From contig JBKBHI010000013.1 of the NCBI GenBank assembly GCA_046297835.1, positions 1 to 64,000 on the forward strand: 64,000 bases of DNA, given 5' to 3'. The notes beneath the pieces were generated by a model that was not told the DNA's origin, did no database searches, and saw only the letters and a list, made by a program, of their open reading frames with translations. The position numbers were made by a program, and so were the translations under genes. Position 1 is the stretch's first letter. The number at the start of each line of letters is the position of its first letter. Shown here piece after piece: positions 57,895-64,000 of this stretch. Source of the DNA: CAMAVH01 sp046297835 (lineage in GTDB: Bacteria > Pseudomonadota > Alphaproteobacteria > SMXQ01).

Positions 57895-59316
57895 ATGACG
57901 CAGCCGCCGCCCGATAACCTGAGGGAAACCGCCGAGCCCGAGAGCCAAGTCTCGGATGAGGTTCTGCGCGAGCATCCCGAGCGCGTCGCCGCCGTGCGTG
58001 AGGCGCTGGAAGCGGGCGACGACGCGCAGGTGCGCGATATCGTCCGTCCGCTGCACTATGCCGATGCCGCCGACCTGATCGAGGCGATGGACGCCGAGGA
58101 GCGTACGGCGCTGCTCGACGCCATCGGCGAGGAACTCGATCCCGACGTTTTGCATATGCTGGAGGACGGCGTGCGCGACGAGGTGGTCGAGCACCTCGGC
58201 CCCGAGCAGGTCGCGGCCGCGCTCGGCGAACTCGACACCGACGATGCCGTCGAGGTCGTGCAGACGCTCGACGCCGAGGCGCGCGAGGAAGTGCTGGGCG
58301 CCGTCCCGGCCGACGAGCGGGCGATTCTCGAGGAAGGGCTGACTTACCCCGAGGACTCCGCCGGCCGCCTGATGCAGCGCGAGTTGGTGTCGGTGCCCGT
58401 CGCCTGGAACGTCGGCGAGACCATCGACCATCTGCGCGCCGTCGCCGAGAACGACGACGAGGATCTGCCTGGCGAGTTCTACGACATCTATGTGGTGGAC
58501 GAGCGCACGCGGCTGGTCGGCCGCGTCTCGCTGAGCCGCCTGCTGCGCTCGAAGCGGCCGGTGCCGCTCGCCGATATCGCCGACAAGAATCTGCACAGCG
58601 TGCCGGTCGAGATGGACCAGGAAGAAGTGGCGCTGCGGTTCCGCCAATATGGCCTCGCCTCCGCCCCGGTGGTCACCGTCGGCAACCGCCTGGTCGGCGT
58701 GATCACGGTGGACGACATCGTCGACATCATCCACGAGGAGGCCGAGGAGGACATCATGCTGCTCGGCGGCGTCTCCGAAGGCGATCTGTACGAAGCGGCC
58801 GCCGACACCGCGAAATCGCGCTTTCCCTGGCTCGCGGTCAATCTCGGCACGGCGCTGCTCGCGGCCAACGTGATCGGCCTGTTCGAGGCGACCATCGAGA
58901 AGGTCGTGGCGCTCGCGGTGCTGATGCCGATCGTCGCCTCGATGGGCGGCAACGCCGGCACGCAGACCATGACGGTCGCGGTGCGCGCCCTCGCCACGAA
59001 GGAATTGTCCGTCGCCAACGCGATGCGCATCGTCTGGAAGGAATGCATCGTCGGCGGCATCAACGGCCTGCTGTTCGCCGTGATGATCGGCGCGGTCGCT
59101 TGGGCTTGGTTCGGCGACGGCGCGATCGGCGGCGTGATCGCCGCCGCCATGGCGATCAACCTTCTCGTCGCCGGCCTCTCCGGCGTGCTCATACCGCTGA
59201 CGCTCGATCGCGCCGGAGTCGATCCGGCGGTGGCCTCGCCGGTCTTCCTGACCACCTTGACCGATGTCGTCGGCTTCTCGACCTTTCTCGGCCTCGCCGC
59301 CTTGTTCGTCGTCTAG
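57895..59316 (+). CDS. mgtE: Magnesium transporter MgtE
   Basis: A 473-residue inner-membrane Mg2+ channel. The cytoplasmic N domain (about residues 35-150, rich in ADLIEAMDAEERTALLD and TDDAVEVVQTLD repeats) is followed by two CBS domains (LMQRELVSVPVAWNVGETIDHLRAV and VPVEMDQEEVALRFRQYGLASAPVV), which sense magnesium and gate the pore. Five membrane helices occupy the end, with the conserved MPIVASMGGNAGTQTMTVAVRAL and FLTTLTDVVGFSTFLGLA containing the selectivity aspartate. Complete and canonical. Control may include the leader hairpin. Confidence 0.95.
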   Translation: MTQPPPDNLRETAEPESQVSDEVLREHPERVAAVREALEAGDDAQVRDIVRPLHYADAADLIEAMDAEERTALLDAIGEELDPDVLHMLEDGVRDEVVEHLGPEQVAAALGELDTDDAVEVVQTLDAEAREEVLGAVPADERAILEEGLTYPEDSAGRLMQRELVSVPVAWNVGETIDHLRAVAENDDEDLPGEFYDIYVVDERTRLVGRVSLSRLLRSKRPVPLADIADKNLHSVPVEMDQEEVALRFRQYGLASAPVVTVGNRLVGVITVDDIVDIIHEEAEEDIMLLGGVSEGDLYEAAADTAKSRFPWLAVNLGTALLAANVIGLFEATIEKVVALAVLMPIVASMGGNAGTQTMTVAVRALATKELSVANAMRIVWKECIVGGINGLLFAVMIGAVAWAWFGDGAIGGVIAAAMAINLLVAGLSGVLIPLTLDRAGVDPAVASPVFLTTLTDVVGFSTFLGLAALFVV

Positions 59317-59331
59317 CCGCAGGAGGCTCTT

Positions 59332-60012
59332 ATGCCCACCGTTCTCGTCACCGGCGCCAATCGCGGTCTCGGCCTGGAATTCGCCCGCCAATATGCCGCC
59401 GACGGCTGGCGCGTCGTCGCGACCTGCCGCGATCCCGCCAGCGCGTCCGATCTCAAGGCGGTCGCCGGCGTGGAGATTCACGCGCTCGACGTGCGCGACA
59501 TCGCCGCCGGCCGCGCGCTGGCGGAGACGCTGGCCGGCACGCCTGTCGACCTGCTGCTGAACAATGCCGGCGTCTATGGTCCGCGCGGCCAGGCGCTCGG
59601 CAATCTCGACGCCGAAGACTGGATCGAGGTGCTGCGCGTGAACACCGTCGCGCCGCTGAAGCTCGCCGAGGCGTTCCTGCCGCATCTCAAGGCCGGGCGG
59701 GGCAAGCAGGCGGCGTTTGTTACCAGCCTGATGGGCAGCATCGCCGACAACGGCAGCGGGCGTTTTTACGCCTACCGTTCGAGCAAGGCGGCGCTCAATA
59801 TGGCGGTCAAGAGTTTCGCGCTGGATACGGCGGCGGACGGTCTGACCGCCATCCTGCTGCATCCCGGCTGGGTGCAGACCGACATGGGCGGACCGGACGC
59901 CCCGGTCACGCCCAAGGAGAGCGTGTCCGGCATGCGCAAAGTGCTGGCCGGCGCGACGCGCAAGGATAGCGGCGATTTCTTCGGCTATGACGGCCGCCGT
60001 TTGCCTTGGTAG
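59332..60012 (+). CDS. Short-chain dehydrogenase/reductase
   Basis: A 226-residue classical SDR. The NAD(P)-binding motif is TGANRGLG (residues 7-14), NNAG is at 77-80, and the active site is Tyr148 with Lys152 in YRSSK; the Ser is near residue 132 (TSLMGS). CSG/carbonyl reductase-like 'C-factor' SDRs share this short form, and the substrate is unknown. AGGAGG lies 9 bases before the ATG; the gene starts 15 bases after mgtE and may be co-transcribed with it. Confidence 0.9.
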   Translation: MPTVLVTGANRGLGLEFARQYAADGWRVVATCRDPASASDLKAVAGVEIHALDVRDIAAGRALAETLAGTPVDLLLNNAGVYGPRGQALGNLDAEDWIEVLRVNTVAPLKLAEAFLPHLKAGRGKQAAFVTSLMGSIADNGSGRFYAYRSSKAALNMAVKSFALDTAADGLTAILLHPGWVQTDMGGPDAPVTPKESVSGMRKVLAGATRKDSGDFFGYDGRRLPW

Positions 60013-60096
60013 GATATCGCTGAGTCAACGAATCATCCCGCCCAGAAGGCGTCCTGCCTCGCTTGCAGCCTCGCTCTCCTGTATGGAGGTCTTGCC

Positions 60097-61482
60097 TTGA
60101 AACTGCGTCTGCCGGTCCTGTTGACCGGCCTGTGTTGCCTGGTCGCCGCCGCTCTCGTCCTTATGCCGACGCCGGCCGGCGTCGATTCGGGCATGATGCG
60201 CGCCGCCGCTTTGGTGCTGGTCGCGCTGGCGCTGTTCGCCACTGGCGTCTTGCCGGAATATATCTCGGCGCTGGTGTTCCTCACCTTCGGAATGCTGTTC
60301 GCCGTCGCCCCGGCCGAGACGGTGTTCGCCGGCTTTTACGCCACGGCGGTCTGGCTCGTGTTCGGCGGTTTGATCGTCGGCGTCGCCATCCGCGTCACCG
60401 GCCTCGGCGGCCGCTGCGCGCGGCTGCTGATGAGTATGTTCGGCACCTCCTACGTCCGCGTCGTCGGCGGCATCATGCTGATGTCGATCCTGTTCGCGCT
60501 GGTGATGCCGTCCAGCCTTGGCCGCGTCGTCATCCTCATTCCCATCATCCTGGCGCTGTCCGACAAGCTCGGCTTCGAGCTCGGCAGCAAGGGCCGCACC
60601 GGCCTCGTCGTCGCCGCCGGCTTCGGCACGCTGATCCCGGCCTTCACCATCCTGCCGGCCAACGTGCCGAACATGGTGTTGGCCGGCGCGGCCGAGACGC
60701 TCTACGGCGTGCATCTGACCTATGGCAGCTACGCCGCGTTGCACGTGCCGGCGACCGGCATTCCCAAGGCGATCCTGCTGTTCCTGCTGATCGTGCTGCT
60801 GTTCCGCGACACGCCCAAGCCGGTCGGCGAGCTGGCGGCGGCGGAGAAGACGCCGTGGTCGCTAGGCGAGAAGAAGCTCGCCTGGATTCTCGGCCTGTCA
60901 TTGCTGTTCTGGGTGACGGACACCTGGCACGGCATCTCGCCGGCCTGGATCGCCATGGCTGCCGGCCTCGCTTGCCTCTTGCCGCGCGTCGGCGTTCTGC
61001 CGCCGAGCGACTTCAACGAGAAAGTGCAGTTCGGCGGCATGTTCTACGTCGCCGGCATTCTCGGCCTCGGCGCGGTGGTGGCGGAAAGCGGCCTCGGCGA
61101 GCTGGTCGGCCGCGCGCTGATCTCGACGCTCGATCTCCAGCCCGGCGAGAGCTGGCGCAATTTCGCGGCGCTCACCGGTGTCTATACGCTCACCGGCATG
61201 CTCACCACCATGCCCGCATTGCCCGCCGTGCTGACGCCGCTCGGCGCGGAACTGGCTCAGGCGACGGGCTTTCCGCTGCTGACCGTGCTGATGATCCAGG
61301 TGCTCGGCTTCTCGACCATCGTGCTGCCCTATCAGATGCCGCCGGTGGTCATGTCGTTGCAGATGGGCAAGATCCCCTATGCCCACGGCGTGCGGATCAC
61401 CGTCGGCCTGGCGCTCACCAGCCTGATCCTGCTGACGCCGCTCAACTTCGTTTGGTATCGCTTCCTCGGCTATCTGCCCTGA
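60097..61482 (+). CDS. SLC13/DASS-type anion permease
   Basis: A 461-residue membrane protein with about a dozen hydrophobic segments and the divalent-anion:sodium symporter pattern (FGMLFAVAPAETVFAGFYATAVWLVFGGLIVG, VMPSSLGRVVILIPIILALSDKLG, TLIPAFTILPANVPNMVLAG, and the second-half repeat TTMPALPAVLTPLGAELAQATGF). Family substrates are dicarboxylates, citrate or sulfate. The start is TTG at 60097 with GGAGG 7 bases before it. The ribosome site lies within a five-codon frame ATG-GAG-GTC-TTG-CCT-TGA (60083-60100), whose stop overlaps the TTG start. Its end overlaps the DUF1489 start by one base (TGATG). Confidence 0.85.
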   Translation: MKLRLPVLLTGLCCLVAAALVLMPTPAGVDSGMMRAAALVLVALALFATGVLPEYISALVFLTFGMLFAVAPAETVFAGFYATAVWLVFGGLIVGVAIRVTGLGGRCARLLMSMFGTSYVRVVGGIMLMSILFALVMPSSLGRVVILIPIILALSDKLGFELGSKGRTGLVVAAGFGTLIPAFTILPANVPNMVLAGAAETLYGVHLTYGSYAALHVPATGIPKAILLFLLIVLLFRDTPKPVGELAAAEKTPWSLGEKKLAWILGLSLLFWVTDTWHGISPAWIAMAAGLACLLPRVGVLPPSDFNEKVQFGGMFYVAGILGLGAVVAESGLGELVGRALISTLDLQPGESWRNFAALTGVYTLTGMLTTMPALPAVLTPLGAELAQATGFPLLTVLMIQVLGFSTIVLPYQMPPVVMSLQMGKIPYAHGVRITVGLALTSLILLTPLNFVWYRFLGYLP

Positions 61483-61925
61483 TGCCGCTGCACCTGATCA
61501 AGATGGCGGTCGGCATCGATTCGCTCGACCATCTCGCCGCCGTGCAGAAGCAGCGCCGCGCGACGTTGAAGGCCGAGCGCGGCAAGCCGATCCTGATCCA
61601 TAGGACGCGCAACTATCCCAAGCGCGCCGACGAGATTCTTGCCGGCGGCTCGATCTATTGGATCGTCAAAGGCTTCGTGCGCGTGCGGCAGCGCGTCGTC
61701 GGCCTGGAGCGCACGCAGGACGCTGAAGGCAAGCTCCGCTGCGAGATCGTCCTCGATCCGAAGCTCGTCCGCGTCTCGCCGATGACGCACAAGCCCATGC
61801 AGGGCTGGCGCTATTTCGAAGACCAGGACGCGCCGCGCGATCTGACGGGCAAGGGCGGTGGCGATCCGGCTGCCGACATGCCGCCGGAGATGCTGGCTGA
61901 ACTGCGTAAGCTCGGCCTGCTTTAA
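61482..61925 (+). CDS. DUF1489 family protein
   Basis: A 147-residue conserved protein of unknown function, largely restricted to alphaproteobacteria. MPLHLIKMAVGIDSLDHL is the typical N terminus, and the core contains YPKRADEILAGGSIYWIVKGFVRVRQRV and VRVSPMTHKPMQGWRYFEDQDAP. The fold is reminiscent of a small RNA-associated domain, but nothing established supports a function. It overlaps the SLC13 gene by one base, so the two are co-expressed, and converges with marC. Confidence 0.9.
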   Translation: MPLHLIKMAVGIDSLDHLAAVQKQRRATLKAERGKPILIHRTRNYPKRADEILAGGSIYWIVKGFVRVRQRVVGLERTQDAEGKLRCEIVLDPKLVRVSPMTHKPMQGWRYFEDQDAPRDLTGKGGGDPAADMPPEMLAELRKLGLL

Positions 61926-61928
61926 GCG

Positions 61929-62552
61929 TCAGAACGCTTCTTTCACGCCGTCGATGACATATTGCACGGCGAGCGCGGCGAGCACGATGCCGAGCACGCG
62001 GCCGACGACGTTGGTGCCCGTCTCGCCGAGCAGGCGGTTGAGGCGGTCGCCCTGCAACAGCACCAGCAGCATGATCGCCATGACGAAAAGCAGCGCGCCG
62101 AGCACGACGGCTTGCGCCAGCAGGCTGTCGCCAGCGCGGCCCATCAGCAGCACGGTCGAGGTCAACGCGCCCGGGCCGGCGATCAGCGGAATGGCGAGCG
62201 GAAAGACGGAGATGTCGCGCTTGTGCTCGGCCTCCATCTCCTCGGCTTCGGTGGTCCGGCGCAGCGGCGTGGCGCGCGCGAACAGCATGTCGATGGCGAT
62301 GAGCAGCAGCAATATGCCGCCGGCGATGCGGAATGCGGCGATGGAAATGCCGAGGCCGCGCAGCGCCAGATCGCCGCTGAAGGCGAAAAGCAGCAGGATC
62401 GCCAGCGCGACGGCGGAGCCGCGCAACGCCATGCGGCGGCGATAGGCGGCGCTTTCGCCGCGCGTGATGGTGACGAAAATCGGCCCCATGCCCGGCGGGT
62501 CGAGCACGACGAACAAGGTCACGAAGGCGGTCAGCGCCAGATCGAACAGCAT
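61929..62552 (-). CDS. MarC-family membrane protein
   Basis: A 207-residue six-helix inner-membrane protein of the MarC/UPF0056 family. It opens with FVTLFVVLDPPGMGPIFVTIT and has FPLAIPLIAGPGALTSTVLLM, the family signature, and VQYVIDGVKEAF at the end. E. coli MarC was once linked to multiple antibiotic resistance, a role later dismissed; function remains unknown. It converges with DUF1489 (3 bases apart) and lies 18 bases downstream of the cobalamin gene on the same strand. Confidence 0.92.
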   Translation of the reverse strand: MLFDLALTAFVTLFVVLDPPGMGPIFVTITRGESAAYRRRMALRGSAVALAILLLFAFSGDLALRGLGISIAAFRIAGGILLLLIAIDMLFARATPLRRTTEAEEMEAEHKRDISVFPLAIPLIAGPGALTSTVLLMGRAGDSLLAQAVVLGALLFVMAIMLLVLLQGDRLNRLLGETGTNVVGRVLGIVLAALAVQYVIDGVKEAF

Positions 62553-62570
62553 GGCGCGAGTGTAGCCTTT

Positions 62571-63563
62571 CTACCGGAAAGCGGCGAGGGCGGCGGCCAG
62601 GCGCGGAAGATCGCGCGCGGCGGGCAGGCCGAAGCGCAACCGGTCCGGCTCGCTCTCGAAGCTGCGGACCAAAATGCCCTGGCGGCCGAGGTGCTCTTGT
62701 AGCGCCGCCGCCCTGGCGTGGCGCGCGAGTTGGAACAGCGCGGTGCCGCCGATGGGTTCGCAGCCGGCGTCCAGCAGCAAGGCGGCGAGCCGGGCGCTGG
62801 CGAGCGCCAGGCGGTCCCGCGTCTCGGCGGTCCAGGCGGAATCTTCGAGGGCTTGCGCGCCGATGGCGAGCGCTGGGCCGCTGACTGCCCAGGGGCCGAT
62901 GGCGGCGGCGAGCTTGGCCGCGAGATCGGCCGGCGCGAGGGCGAAGCCGAGGCGCAGTCCGGCGAGACCGTAGAACTTGCCGAGGCTGCGCAGCACGACG
63001 AGGCCGGCCATGCCGGCGTGGCGCGCGACGCTGATCTCCGGATCGGCGTCGGCGAAAGCCTCGTCCACGAGGAGCCAGCCGCCGCGCGTCGCCAGCTCTG
63101 CGGCGAGCGCCAGCAGCGTCTCCGGCGCATGGCGGCGGCCGTCGGGATTGTTCGGATTGGCGAGAACGACGACGGCGGCGTCGCGCGCCGCGTCCAGCGT
63201 GTCGGTCAAGCGCGCGTCATGGCCGCCGGCGCGCCAAGTCGGGACATATTCGCCATAGGTCGGGGCGAGAGCCAGGACGCGCGTCGGGGGCAGCAGGCGG
63301 GGCAGCCATTGCAGGATCGTCTGGCTTCCCGGCGCGGCGACGATGCAAGAGCGGTTCGCCGCGCCGTAACGCTTGGCCGCCGCGTCGATCAGCCGGTCGA
63401 GGCCGGCGCGCTGCGGCAGACGATGCCAGGCGTCGGTATCGGGCGGCAGGAACGGATAGGGCTGCGGATTGATGCCGGTCGAAAGATCAAGCCAGCCGTC
63501 TTTGGGTTTGCCGTAGCGCGTCTCGGCCGTCGTCAGGTCGCCGCCATGGCGAATCTCGCTCAT
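62571..63563 (-). CDS. Threonine-phosphate decarboxylase of cobalamin synthesis (CobC/CobD type)
   Basis: A 330-residue PLP enzyme of aminotransferase fold type I. HGGDLTTAETRYGKPKDGWLDLSTGINPQPYP is the family start; PLP-binding residues are Asn and Asp in ANPNNPDG and VDEAFAD, with the Schiff-base Lys196 in RSLGKFYGLAGLRLGFA. It makes (R)-1-amino-2-propanol phosphate for the cobalamin nucleotide loop (CobD in Salmonella, CobC in Pseudomonas naming). Its ATG overlaps the stop of the upstream MFS gene by 4 bases. No other cobalamin gene is in the window. Confidence 0.9.
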   Translation of the reverse strand: MSEIRHGGDLTTAETRYGKPKDGWLDLSTGINPQPYPFLPPDTDAWHRLPQRAGLDRLIDAAAKRYGAANRSCIVAAPGSQTILQWLPRLLPPTRVLALAPTYGEYVPTWRAGGHDARLTDTLDAARDAAVVVLANPNNPDGRRHAPETLLALAAELATRGGWLLVDEAFADADPEISVARHAGMAGLVVLRSLGKFYGLAGLRLGFALAPADLAAKLAAAIGPWAVSGPALAIGAQALEDSAWTAETRDRLALASARLAALLLDAGCEPIGGTALFQLARHARAAALQEHLGRQGILVRSFESEPDRLRFGLPAARDLPRLAAALAAFR

Positions 63564-64000
63564 GTCTTGAAGCCGGGCAGGCGGCGGATCACCAGGGCGA
63601 TGACGCCGCAGGCGGCGATCAGCGTGCCGCCGACGATCCAGAAACTGTCCTCGATGGTGGTCCATTCGACGACGAACCCCATGGTCGTCGGAACCATGAT
63701 GGTGGCGAGGCGGTTGGCGGTGGTGCGCAGGCCGATGCTCATGCCCTGCTCTTTTCGGCTCACCGCGCGCGACAGCACGGCGAACATCACCGGCTGGCAT
63801 ATGCCCTGGGCGCTGCCGCGGAATGTCGAGGCGATCAGCAGCAGCGCGAAGATGCCGCCGAGATAGGGCGTCACGGCGATGAAGAAGATCGACAGGGCGA
63901 TGAAGACGATCAGCACCCAATGGGGCGACATGATGCGCTCCATCGGCTTGGCGATCAGCGTGCCGAACAGGCCGCCGCCCTCCGACATGGCGAGCAGGAT
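63560..64000 (-). CDS. MFS transporter, C-terminal part (starts beyond window)
   Basis: The last 146 codons of a membrane transporter; the 5' part lies past base 64000, so the first visible residues (ILLAMSEGGGLFG) are internal. Four hydrophobic helices are visible, with the linker KPMERIMSPHW and VLSRAVSRKEQGMSIGLRTTANRLATIMVPTTMGFVVE, a loop-helix pattern found in the C-terminal half of MFS proteins. Its stop overlaps the decarboxylase start (ATGA), so the two are co-transcribed. The substrate cannot be told from this fragment. Confidence 0.75.
   Translation of the reverse strand: MLLAMSEGGGLFGTLIAKPMERIMSPHWVLIVFIALSIFFIAVTPYLGGIFALLLIASTFRGSAQGICQPVMFAVLSRAVSRKEQGMSIGLRTTANRLATIMVPTTMGFVVEWTTIEDSFWIVGGTLIAACGVIALVIRRLPGFKT

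Overview
The window is a 64 kb piece of a GC-rich alphaproteobacterial chromosome. The assignment rests on three things: the fused ribosomal-protein/RNA-polymerase supercluster without rpsD or rpmJ, the downstream order rplQ, Do-type protease, rarA, crcB, rluC, ATP12-type chaperone, and the presence of an ATP12 assembly factor and a DUF1489 gene, both typical of Alphaproteobacteria. The order or genus cannot be fixed from the sequence alone; a Rhodospirillales-like or deep-branching lineage is a guess.

Positions 1 to about 15,900 are accessory and are coded on alternating strands. A truncated lipoprotein start is followed by a pair of short chromate-transporter genes (238-1351). Then come an isochorismatase-fold amidohydrolase, a 66-residue ribbon-helix-helix-like protein with a C-terminal CxxC, a three-gene ferric-iron/polyamine-type ABC importer (2599-6633), a PuuE-like deacetylase, a C45-type Ntn hydrolase, a secreted PL5 alginate-lyase-like protein, an AbgB-like M20 amidohydrolase with purT, a single-cysteine OsmC protein and an alpha/beta hydrolase. 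A second pair of short chromate-transporter genes (14678-15884) closes the stretch. Four of the enzymes belong to families that hydrolyse C-N bonds, so uptake and hydrolysis of an amide- or ureide-like compound is a reasonable but unproven reading.

Positions 15,906 to 49,823 carry the core information-processing cluster: tRNA-Thr and rlmB on the minus strand, then on the plus strand tRNA-Tyr, tRNA-Gly, tuf, tRNA-Trp, secE, nusG, rplKAJL, rpoBC, rpsLG, fusA, a second tuf, and the complete S10, spc and alpha groups through secY, adk, rpsM, rpsK, rpoA and rplQ. Near-consensus promoters are visible before tRNA-Tyr (17068), rpsL (31112) and rpsM (47255). A rplJ (L10) leader, several attenuator-like hairpins and a run of four perfect hairpins before rpoA are also visible. 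The two tuf genes are apparently identical from 2 bases before the ATG to the second base of the stop codon, and differ immediately outside.

Positions 49,851 to 64,000 are housekeeping: a Do-like periplasmic protease, rarA, a fluoride channel, rluC, an AsmA-family protein, ATP12, acylphosphatase, lipB (minus strand), tRNA-Leu, mgtE, a short-chain dehydrogenase, an SLC13-type transporter, DUF1489, marC, a threonine-phosphate decarboxylase of cobalamin synthesis, and the C-terminal part of an MFS transporter cut by the window end. No CRISPR array, insertion sequence, prophage or rRNA gene was seen.
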